Positions 1-5,254 of a stretch of 5,254 bases of DNA are shown in pieces. A model generated the notes under the pieces. That model saw only the letters and a program-made list of their open reading frames with translations, ran no database searches and was not told the DNA's origin. The position numbers and the translations under genes were made by a program. Source of the stretch: JBCBEX01 sp038528235 (GTDB lineage: Bacteria; Bacteroidota; Rhodothermia; Rhodothermales; Rubricoccaceae); contig JBCBEX010000144.1 in the NCBI GenBank assembly GCA_038528235.1, positions 1 to 5,254 on the forward strand, given 5' to 3'. Each line of letters opens with the position of its first letter. Positions within the stretch are counted from its first letter, which is position 1.

Positions 1-1
1 C

Positions 2-850
2 GTTGACCAAGGCATCGAGCACTCGGCGGGCGCGTCGTTCGCCCCGAACCCGATTTACTTCGATCCGGAGAACATCGTCCGGCTCGCCATGGAGGGCGGC
101 TGCAACGCAATCTGCTCGACCTTCGGCGTGCTCGGGTCCGTTGCACGGAAGTATGCGCACAAGATCCCGTTCATGCTCAAGATCAACCACAACGAGTTGC
201 TGTCTTTCCCGAACAGCCACCGGCAGATCATGTTTGCGCAGATAGAGGACGCGTGGAACATGGGCTGCGTTGCCGTGGGCGCTACGGTCTACTTCGGCTC
301 TGACAGCTCAAACGCTGAGCTCGTGGAAGTTGCCGAAGCCTTCAGCCATGCCCACAGCCTCGGCATGGCGACCGTGCTCTGGTGCTACATGCGCAACTCG
401 GCGTTCAAGATCGATGGCACGAACCACGAAACGTCTGCCGATCTGACGGGCCAGGCCAATCACTTGGGCGCGACGATCGAAGCGGACATCGTGAAGCAGA
501 AGCAGCCGGTCTCTAACGGCGGCTACAAGGCGTTGAACTCGGGTGACTCGTCGTACGGCAAGCTCGACGAGCGCATCTACAGCGAGTTGTCGTCGGACCA
601 CCCCATCGACCTCACGCGCTACCAGGTTGCCAACGGCTACATGGGCCGCATCGGCCTCATCAACTCAGGCGGCGGCTCGGGCACGAACGACTTTGGCCAG
701 GCAGTACGTACGGCGGTCATCAACAAGCGCGCGGGTGGCATGGGCCTCATCTCAGGCCGCAAGGCATTCCAGCGCCCAATGAACGAGGGCATCCAGCTAC
801 TCAACACCATCCAGGACGTGTTCCTCAACGACGAGATCACGATCGCCTAG
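2..850 (+). CDS. fbaB: Class I fructose-bisphosphate aldolase, FbaB/DhnA family, 5' partial
   Basis: This enzyme cleaves fructose-1,6-bisphosphate to dihydroxyacetone phosphate and glyceraldehyde-3-phosphate (and the reverse) in cytoplasmic glycolysis and gluconeogenesis, through a Schiff-base lysine rather than a metal. The frame is open from the left edge (codon 2-4) and gives 282 residues. It begins with VDQGIEHSAGASFAPNP, which matches the E. coli FbaB segment near residue 73, so roughly 70 N-terminal residues lie outside the window. Further family blocks are KINHNE, GAVAVGAT-like (here GCVAVGATVYFGS), SADLTGQANHLGATI, ADIVKQK (window residues 161-167; the KxK lysines are the Schiff-base region), GLINSGGGSG (phosphate loop) and AVINKRAGGMGLISGRKAF. 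The C-terminus DEITIA closely matches the E. coli end. An ATG at 89 is internal, since homology continues upstream of it. The gene converges on the lipoprotein gene, with a hairpin between them. The assignment is firm by remembered homology. Confidence 0.95.
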   Translation, partial: VDQGIEHSAGASFAPNPIYFDPENIVRLAMEGGCNAICSTFGVLGSVARKYAHKIPFMLKINHNELLSFPNSHRQIMFAQIEDAWNMGCVAVGATVYFGSDSSNAELVEVAEAFSHAHSLGMATVLWCYMRNSAFKIDGTNHETSADLTGQANHLGATIEADIVKQKQPVSNGGYKALNSGDSSYGKLDERIYSELSSDHPIDLTRYQVANGYMGRIGLINSGGGSGTNDFGQAVRTAVINKRAGGMGLISGRKAFQRPMNEGIQLLNTIQDVFLNDEITIA

Positions 851-871
851 CGGATCGCACGTGATCAACAC

Positions 872-914
872 ACAGCGCGGGCGGCCCGATTCATCGGAGC
901 CGCCCGCGCTGTTT
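872..914 (+). terminator. Rho-independent-type terminator after the aldolase gene
   Basis: A perfect 14-bp stem pairs 872-885 with 899-912. The apical part pairs again (886-890 with 893-897), leaving a 2-base turn and one bulged A at 898. The stem is almost entirely G/C, starts 21 bases after the aldolase stop codon and ends in only a short T run (912-914). The short T run makes it a weaker classical terminator on the + strand. Its place between convergent genes suggests that it may end transcription from both sides, although it lies 57 bases beyond the lipoprotein stop codon on that gene's strand and has no clear T tract there. Confidence 0.7.
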
Positions 915-968
915 CATGAGTGCTGCAGTCGTCCTCTTCAAAAAAGTGAACGACGAATGGATGCTGGT

Positions 969-1820
969 TTAGGGGTTCCAGACGGCCTCAAAGAAGTTTA
1001 CCGCGTTGGGGTCAATGGTCGTTTCGTACGTCGCCTCGTTGCCGAGGAGGTCTTTGACGACGACCGTCACCGGCGTTTTGAGCGAGAACGTGCCGCCGTA
1101 GTCCCCGGCTACGTTGCGGTACTCCAGCACCGGCTGCGAGTCATAGGTGGACGGGAAGCGGGCCTGGTCGTTGGTTGTAAAGATGCCCGCCGCATCCGTC
1201 CGGCCGAGCCAGCCCCAAATCTCAGGCTGGTTGCGTAGGAACGGGCACTCGGAGAACGCAGCCGGGATGTCGGCCTTCACGTTGTTGGCCTCGAACTCGA
1301 TGAAGTAGAGGCCCCCCGGCGTGACAAAAGCATCCGGCGTGGCTGGATCGTACAGCGCAAACGGGATGGCGACTTCATACGTCCCAGCCGCGCGCTGTCC
1401 CGAACCAAACTCAGCCAGGAAGCGGCCCTCGCGGTCTTTGACGAACAGGCGAACGGCGGCGTCCTCCGTGAGCGTGTATCGGACGGTGGCCGGCGTATCG
1501 GGGTCAGACGGGGTGGCGAAGACGGGACCGAGTTCGAAGTCCGGAATCCCGTCCTCGTACATCGTAGTCGAGGTCGAATCGATGTCGAGGTCGGTGCGCA
1601 GCATCACGAGAAGATCGGGGACCGGCACCCCGTCCTCGTCGACGACGGTGATCTGGAACAGCGAGTCTGCTGCCGGGGCGTCCGCAGGGAGCCCCGGCGA
1701 GATCGTGCTTGCGTTCGTGGGGGGCGTGACAGGCTCACCCGTCGGGTCGATGTTCGTGACGTCGCACCCGGCGAGGAGGACGAGCGTGGCACAGAGCGCC
1801 AGGGTGAAAGGACGGAGCAT
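969..1820 (-). CDS. Lipoprotein with an FlgD-like Ig domain, function unknown
   Basis: This is a 283-residue protein of unknown role, predicted to be exported and lipid-anchored. The start at 1820 is chosen because it puts a compact signal peptide at the N-terminus: MLR, a hydrophobic stretch to residue 16, then the lipobox LLAGC with Cys19 as the lipidated residue and Asp20 next. A start further upstream at 1895 is open but would add 25 polar residues ahead of the signal peptide. Residues 20-50 form a Pro/Thr/Ala-rich tether. Residues 53-75 (FQITVVDEDGVPVPDLLV) resemble a beta-sandwich 'regulatory' or Big-type strand pair. Residues 112-178 follow the FlgD Ig-like pattern: a VRYTLTEDAAVRLFV start, a DREGRFLAEF turn, an AAGTYEV strand and an end at PGGLYFIEFEA. 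A second beta-rich stretch, TPVTVVVKDLLGNEATYET, lies near the C-terminus. No enzymatic motif and no typical T9SS sorting tail were seen. No purine-rich ribosome binding site precedes the start. Confidence 0.8.
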   Translation of the reverse strand: MLRPFTLALCATLVLLAGCDVTNIDPTGEPVTPPTNASTISPGLPADAPAADSLFQITVVDEDGVPVPDLLVMLRTDLDIDSTSTTMYEDGIPDFELGPVFATPSDPDTPATVRYTLTEDAAVRLFVKDREGRFLAEFGSGQRAAGTYEVAIPFALYDPATPDAFVTPGGLYFIEFEANNVKADIPAAFSECPFLRNQPEIWGWLGRTDAAGIFTTNDQARFPSTYDSQPVLEYRNVAGDYGGTFSLKTPVTVVVKDLLGNEATYETTIDPNAVNFFEAVWNP

Positions 1821-2040
1821 GGTCGAGAGGAGGCTGGTGTCAGGCGAAGGCACGCACGCAGACGCGGCTGCACGCGAGGTTCTATCAAAAAGCAAGCCAG
1901 CCTGCGGGCGCAGCCGTTCACTGCACCGAAACCGTCCACGAGCCCACCGTTCGAACGGACTGACGCCTCCGTGTTACGACCGGATGCGGTCGCGTGTCTA
2001 GCAGCTAACCCTGTGTTCTGCCACGTCCCCACTTCGTTCT
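1821..2040. promoter_or_regulatory. Divergent intergenic spacer between the lipoprotein gene and comM
   Basis: This 220-bp spacer must hold the start signals for both divergent genes, but no confident promoter could be picked. Visible details are an A/T-richer patch at 1881-1894 (an A5 run flanked by TCTATC, which would lie upstream of the lipoprotein gene) and a small inverted repeat at 1978-1991 (GACCG-4-CGGTC). Neither gene has a Shine-Dalgarno-like GGAGG before its ATG: the bases before comM are pyrimidine-rich (CCCCACTTCGTTCT). Open frames crossing this spacer on either strand look like non-coding shadows. Confidence 0.35.
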
Positions 2041-3135
2041 ATGCTATCCCACGTCTGGTCCAGCGCCGTCCACGGCGTCGATGCGCTGCCCATCGAGATC
2101 GAAACGCACATCGAGCCCAACCTGCCGCGCTGGACGGTAGTGGGCCTCCCAGATGGAGCCGTTCGCGAGAGCCGGGATCGTGTATGGGCTGCGCTCAAAA
2201 ACACTGGACTGCCAGTTCCACGCGGTGCAGTAACGGTCAACCTTGCCCCGGCGGATGTCCGGAAGGAAGGCTCGGCGTTCGACCTTCCGATCGCGCTCGG
2301 CCTCGTCGCCGCCACCACCGAGCAGATCCCGCAATCCACGCTCGACGAATTGTTCGTGTGCGGCGAACTCTCTCTTGATGGCTCGCTGCGCCCGGTACGT
2401 GGCGTCCTGCCCATGGCGGTGCGCGCACGCAAAGAAGGGCGACGTGGCCTCGTCGTGCCAGAGCAGAACGCGGCGGAAGCGGCGGTAGTGGACGGCCTCG
2501 ATGTGTTCCCCGTCCGCACGCTCGGCGAAGCATTCCGCGTCCTCGCGCGCGACCTCGACCACACGCCGCCGTTCACGCGCGACCTCGATGCGCTCTTTGC
2601 GGAGGCGGGCCAGCACGCTGTTGACTTCTCGGACGTACGTGGTCAGGAGACGGTGAAGCGAGCGCTTGAAGTGGCTGCGGCGGGCGGACACAACGTCGTG
2701 CTTGTCGGGCCGCCTGGCGCGGGTAAGACGATGCTCGCGCGCCGGATGCCGACGATCCTACCGCCGCTCTCACCCGACGAGGCCCTGGAGACGACGAAAA
2801 TCCACAGCGTCGGCGGACACCTCTCCCGGAACGGACACGCGCGGCACGGGCTCATTGCGGCGCGCCCATTCCGGGCTCCGCACCACTCCATCTCCAACGC
2901 GGGCCTCTGCGGCGGCGGCTCCAACCCGATGCCCGGCGAGATCAGCCTGGCTCACAACGGGGTGCTGTTCCTGGACGAGTTGCCTGAGTTCGATCGCGCA
3001 GTCTTAGAAGTCATGCGGCAGCCACTCGAAGAGGGCTGCGTTACGATTGCGCGCGCCCGAGCGACCGTGGACTATCCGGCGCGCTTCATGCTCGTCGCCT
3101 CGATGAACCCTTGTAGTTGTGGTGCCCATTGTTAA
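2041..3135 (+). CDS. comM: ComM/YifB-family Mg-chelatase-like AAA+ ATPase, 3' truncated by insertion
   Basis: ComM is a cytoplasmic hexameric helicase that promotes branch migration during natural transformation; YifB-type homologues are widespread. The visible 364 residues begin like the family (AVHGVDALPIEIETHI, WTVVGLPD, RESRDRV). The N-terminal Lon/S16-like domain follows (VTVNLAPADVRKEG, FDLPIALGLVAA, FVCGELSLDGSLRPVRG, about residues 15-170), then the FSDVRGQETVKRALEVAAAGGHN lead-in to the ATPase domain. Walker A is GPPGAGKT at 223-230 and Walker B is VLFLDE at 308-313. FRAPHH and PMPGEISLAHNGV are also present. Homology stops inside MNPCSCG (355-361), and the frame ends three codons later with TAA. 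Family members are about 500-510 residues long, so the end of the AAA+ core, including sensor and arginine-finger parts, and the C-terminal Mg-chelatase domain are missing. The protein is very probably inactive. Sequence beyond the motif belongs to an inserted element, and the missing 3' part is expected at the far end of that element. Confidence 0.93.
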   Translation: MLSHVWSSAVHGVDALPIEIETHIEPNLPRWTVVGLPDGAVRESRDRVWAALKNTGLPVPRGAVTVNLAPADVRKEGSAFDLPIALGLVAATTEQIPQSTLDELFVCGELSLDGSLRPVRGVLPMAVRARKEGRRGLVVPEQNAAEAAVVDGLDVFPVRTLGEAFRVLARDLDHTPPFTRDLDALFAEAGQHAVDFSDVRGQETVKRALEVAAAGGHNVVLVGPPGAGKTMLARRMPTILPPLSPDEALETTKIHSVGGHLSRNGHARHGLIAARPFRAPHHSISNAGLCGGGSNPMPGEISLAHNGVLFLDELPEFDRAVLEVMRQPLEEGCVTIARARATVDYPARFMLVASMNPCSCGAHC

Positions 3136-4609
3136 CTGCTTCTCCTGAATAGGATAAGCCGTTTAAGGGCAGGGCTTTGGCGGTAGGGACATAGGCTAAA
3201 CGAATCTCAATTTCGCGCTCCCCCACAATGATCTCGTCAACCACAGTGTCAACAATCGCGCGGCGCTCCTCAAAGCTCAAAGTATCCCAGCGGCTGTAGA
3301 GGGTTGAGGACTGGTTGACGACTTCGGCAATAGAGAGTTGGTCCATTCGTAGCGCATCAAGCTCACCCTGAAAAATCGGGATCTGATCTTTGAGCGCGCG
3401 GGCACGCTCTTCCTTCGGTTGGTTGCGCTCCCTGAATCCAGCAGGATCTAGGCCCCCAGCCATGTAGAGTTCGAGCAGGCGATCCATCTCGGCCTTGAGG
3501 CTCGCTAGCTCCTCATGGGTTGCCTGCAACAGGACTTGCTTCTCAGCAGTCCGTTCGTCGTTGACCTGGACTTGAGCCGCGATAGCATCTGGATCAAGAA
3601 AGAACGCTTTGAGTTGTTCGACAAAGATGAGTTCGAGGTCAGTCTCCGGGAGCTTGTTGAGGCAAGCCTTGCAGTAGTACTTCTTCATGTTCTTCGGCTT
3701 GTACATCTTTTGGCCGCACCGACAGATGGTCAAACCAGAGAACAGGTAGGTACGTGGCTTTCCTCGTGGCTTGTAGCGATCACTAATGATTGCGTTGACC
3801 CGCTCGTATGTCTCCTCATCGACAATGGCCGGGACATCGACGTAGACCCAGTCGGACTCCGGCTTCAACTCCCAGTGCTTCTTCTGCCCAAGTGAGCGGC
3901 TGTAGTTGACTCGATGTTTGCCTTTGGCCGTTGGCTCAGTCAGAAGGCGCTTCACCGTAGTCGAAGAAAACTTCTTGCCTCGCCGGGTGCGATACCCCAT
4001 CTCATTGAGGCGACGTACCACCCCTTTAACGCGACGTTCTTCGAGGAAGACGTCAAACATGAGTTTGCGGATCGGAGCCTCGTCGGGGTTGAGAACGAAG
4101 CGACCATCAACTCGACTATAGCCGTACGGGGCGGCTCCACCGAGCGGTTTACCCAGCTTGGCCCGAATCGGCACGGAGGCTCTTACTCGCTCAGCTATCT
4201 CCTCACGCTCCCATTGCGCCATCCCTGCAATGAGCGTGTAGAAGAGGCGACCAGCCGGAGTTGAGGTATCAATCGACTCTTGGAGTGACACTAAATCAGC
4301 GTCGTGCTCGCGGAAATGATCAGCAAAGTCGAGCAGCTCCCGAGTATTGCGCGCTAGCCGAGCGAGCTTGGAGAACACGAGAGCCTCAATGCGTCCGGCC
4401 CGCACGTCTTCGAGCATTGCCTGACATTCGGGATGAGCCCAAACAGACTTTCCCGATACGCCGGTGAGGTCATACACCCGTACCGGCATCCAGCCCCTGA
4501 CCTCGGCATACATCCGTGCGCGAGTTTCGTGGTGCTGCGGACTCTCACCTCTGGCCTGGTCTTCGGTCGAGACGCGAATCCATATTCCAACTGGCTTAGG
4601 GGTGCTCAT
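3086..4609 (-). CDS. Large serine recombinase (site-specific integrase)
   Basis: The product is a 507-residue large serine recombinase, which joins attP and attB by a double-strand-break, subunit-rotation mechanism. The N-terminal resolvase domain (about 5-150) shows GIWIRVSTEDQARGES with nucleophile Ser14 and Arg12, then VFSKLARLARNTRELL (conserved basic helix, 78-93), SIDTSTPAGRLFYTLIAGMAQWERE (112-136) and the long helix that follows. The recombinase domain begins at GKPLGGAAPYGY (153-164), with NEMGYRTRRGKKFSSTTVKRLL (202-223) as its helix-turn-helix-like segment. A zinc beta-ribbon carries Cys296, Cys298, Cys313 and Cys316, and a charged, probably coiled-coil insertion covers about 350-420. 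The WDTLSFEERRAIVDTVVDEIIV block and a final strand (IEIRLAYVP) close the fold near residue 475. A strong ribosome binding site precedes the ATG. The frame runs across the attachment junction: roughly the last seven residues and the TGA come from antisense comM DNA. All key catalytic and zinc residues seen are intact, so it is probably functional. Confidence 0.95.
   Translation of the reverse strand: MSTPKPVGIWIRVSTEDQARGESPQHHETRARMYAEVRGWMPVRVYDLTGVSGKSVWAHPECQAMLEDVRAGRIEALVFSKLARLARNTRELLDFADHFREHDADLVSLQESIDTSTPAGRLFYTLIAGMAQWEREEIAERVRASVPIRAKLGKPLGGAAPYGYSRVDGRFVLNPDEAPIRKLMFDVFLEERRVKGVVRRLNEMGYRTRRGKKFSSTTVKRLLTEPTAKGKHRVNYSRSLGQKKHWELKPESDWVYVDVPAIVDEETYERVNAIISDRYKPRGKPRTYLFSGLTICRCGQKMYKPKNMKKYYCKACLNKLPETDLELIFVEQLKAFFLDPDAIAAQVQVNDERTAEKQVLLQATHEELASLKAEMDRLLELYMAGGLDPAGFRERNQPKEERARALKDQIPIFQGELDALRMDQLSIAEVVNQSSTLYSRWDTLSFEERRAIVDTVVDEIIVGEREIEIRLAYVPTAKALPLNGLSYSGEAVNNGHHNYKGSSRRRA
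3100..3135. other. Probable left attachment junction (attL) of the integrated element in comM
   Basis: ComM homology ends here and the recombinase frame from the element enters from the other side, so this is the host/element junction. Host comM up to ATG-AAC (3103-3108) uses mostly C/G-ending codons. From 3109 the codons become CCT TGT AGT TGT GGT, all T-ending, although they still spell the conserved PCSCG; all other Cys codons in comM are TGC. This suggests the crossover is near 3105-3123, with the element supplying a close copy of the host motif. The exact core (usually a short identity of a few bases in serine-integrase systems) cannot be fixed from one end. No clean inverted repeat was found around it. 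Confidence 0.6.
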
Positions 4610-4611
4610 GG

Positions 4612-5254
4612 TTAACCTCCCTTCTTCATCCGAGAAAGCGACTTGGCGATGATCTCGTTGAGACGCTCGCGCCGCTCCTCGACACTCTGTTGACTCAACT
4701 TGTCACTGTTAGTACTAGCCGAACCAGCCGCCTTCGTAGTCACGACATAGCCCGCGATTGTCCCCGTTGACACCGGACTATCCGAGAGCCAATCGAGGAA
4801 CCCTTCTGGTGTGGTGATAAGCAAACGCTCAGAGTCCTCCCCTAACAGCGCCGTTTGCAGTCGCCTGCGAAGCTTCGCTTTGTTAGTTACGAGCGCCACG
4901 TAGTCGAAGTCTGCCGCGAGGCACTTGCGCGCGTTCTCTAGCTCATGCTCGAACTTGGTGGTAATCGAGATCTCGACCGCGATTCGCTCGCGTTTGCCTT
5001 TGGCAGTCCGCTCAATCACGAGATCGACCCGGCTCCCATCATCTAATTCTACTTCCAGATTCGCCAGATGACCACGCGCCTGGGCCGCTGAGCGAATGAG
5101 CGATTGGAGGTAGCGATGCTCTGGTCCACCTCGTCCCTCGGAAGTATCGACCTTTGGCGGGGGAGCCGTCTCGGGGGGCTTAGCGGGGGTGACTTTGGGT
5201 GGTGGTTTCTTTGCTGGCGGCTCGGTTAGAACCGGGGTCGATGCTACAGGTGGT
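4612..5254 (-). CDS. Element protein with Pro/Lys-rich linker and nuclease-like C-terminal domain, 5' partial
   Basis: The frame is open from the right edge to TAA at 4614-4612, giving 213 visible residues with no start in view. A GTG at 5019 could be read as a start, but it falls inside a continuous domain (SRVDLVIERT) and is unlikely to be the real one. Visible residues 1-38 are a low-complexity linker with 14 prolines in the first 34 positions plus many Lys, Thr and Ala. A compact domain follows at 42-150: GGPEHRYLQSLIRSAAQARG, VELDDGSRVDLVIE, IAVEISITT and CLAADFDYVALVT. The order Glu45, Asp77, Glu94-x-Ser96 resembles a PD-(D/E)xK restriction-endonuclease-like fold, with Ser in place of the usual Lys. 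I recall similar GGxEHRYLQ tails at the C-termini of conjugation coupling or HerA/FtsK-type ATPases, but no ATPase part is visible. A charged helical tail ends the protein. The stop codon is 2 bases from the recombinase ATG, so the two genes form an operon. Function is not established. Confidence 0.75.
   Translation of the reverse strand, partial: PPVASTPVLTEPPAKKPPPKVTPAKPPETAPPPKVDTSEGRGGPEHRYLQSLIRSAAQARGHLANLEVELDDGSRVDLVIERTAKGKRERIAVEISITTKFEHELENARKCLAADFDYVALVTNKAKLRRRLQTALLGEDSERLLITTPEGFLDWLSDSPVSTGTIAGYVVTTKAAGSASTNSDKLSQQSVEERRERLNEIIAKSLSRMKKGG
4616..4623 (-). promoter_or_regulatory. Strong Shine-Dalgarno sequence of the recombinase gene
   Basis: Read on the - strand this is AAGGGAGG, followed by a 6-base spacer and the ATG at 4609. 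It lies inside the last codons of the upstream gene (Lys-Lys-Gly-Gly-stop). It supports the chosen recombinase start and translational coupling of the two genes. comM and the lipoprotein gene have no comparable site. Confidence 0.8.

Noticed and set aside
916..972. An 18-codon open frame (ATG to TAG) after the hairpin, running into the end of the lipoprotein gene
   Set aside because: It is too short to support, has no ribosome binding site, overlaps the lipoprotein stop codon and matches no peptide I recognise.
1321..2001. A 226-codon open frame on the + strand opposite the lipoprotein gene
   Set aside because: Its composition (Ser/Arg/Val-rich, no domain pattern) is typical of antisense frames in high-GC genes, while the opposite strand has a clear signal peptide, lipobox and beta-domain pattern.
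3144..3155. A small inverted repeat (TCCT-GAAT-AGGA) just inside the element as a recombinase binding site
   Set aside because: A 4-bp arm is expected often by chance and lies within the recombinase coding frame; there is no second copy to support it.
3515..3895. A 126-codon + strand open frame inside the recombinase gene
   Set aside because: It lies opposite the zinc-ribbon and coiled-coil part of a well-supported recombinase and shows no recognisable domain or start signal.
4611..4616. GTTAAC occurring both here and at 3131-3136 as a possible direct repeat bounding the recombinase gene
   Set aside because: It is only a 6-bp palindrome, and one copy overlaps the stop codon and spacer between two coupled genes, so chance is the better explanation.
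4612..5019. Treating the gene upstream of the recombinase as a complete 135-residue protein starting at GTG 5019
   Set aside because: The frame stays open to the window edge, and the GTG falls inside a continuous beta-strand/helix domain, so the gene is longer and cut by the window.
1..5254. CRISPR arrays, tRNA or rRNA genes, IS transposases and AbaR/Tn7-type tni genes
   Set aside because: No regularly spaced repeats, cloverleaf sequences or transposase motifs were found; the only mobility gene visible is the serine recombinase.

Overview
The window looks like a high-GC bacterial chromosome with the left end of an integrated mobile element. The host part (1 to about 3110) has strongly G/C-ending codons; the sampled line 2701-2760 is 42/60 G+C. 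Its genes start without a clear Shine-Dalgarno sequence, and one encodes a short-signal lipoprotein with an FlgD-like Ig fold. Together these suggest a high-GC member of the Bacteroidota/Rhodothermota side of the tree (Salinibacter or Rubrivirga-like). That placement is an inference from style, not from a marker gene.

Layout, left to right. (1) The 3' four-fifths of a class I fructose-bisphosphate aldolase (FbaB/DhnA family, + strand) enters from the left edge and ends at 850. (2) A strong GC-rich hairpin (872-912) separates it from a convergent lipoprotein gene (969-1820, - strand). (3) A 220-bp divergent spacer leads to comM (+ strand, from 2041), a YifB/Mg-chelatase-like AAA+ helicase gene. 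(4) comM stops abruptly at codon 364, inside its conserved MNPCxCG motif, about 140 residues short of normal. (5) From that point the DNA changes character: G+C falls to about 50% in sampled lines, and codons become mixed. Two genes on the - strand point back at the comM junction: a 507-residue large serine recombinase and, just upstream and tightly coupled to it, the 3' part of a protein with a proline/lysine-rich linker followed by a nuclease-like domain.

The simplest reading is that an integrative element (an ICE, prophage or genomic island) entered comM using its own serine recombinase. Its left attachment junction lies near 3100-3135, and the rest of the element runs off the right edge. 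The recombinase reading frame runs through the junction and takes its last residues and stop codon from host comM DNA, so excision would change both genes at once: comM would be restored and the recombinase tail would be different. The partial upstream gene may be the C-terminal end of a conjugation coupling or HerA/FtsK-type ATPase, but this cannot be shown from the visible part.
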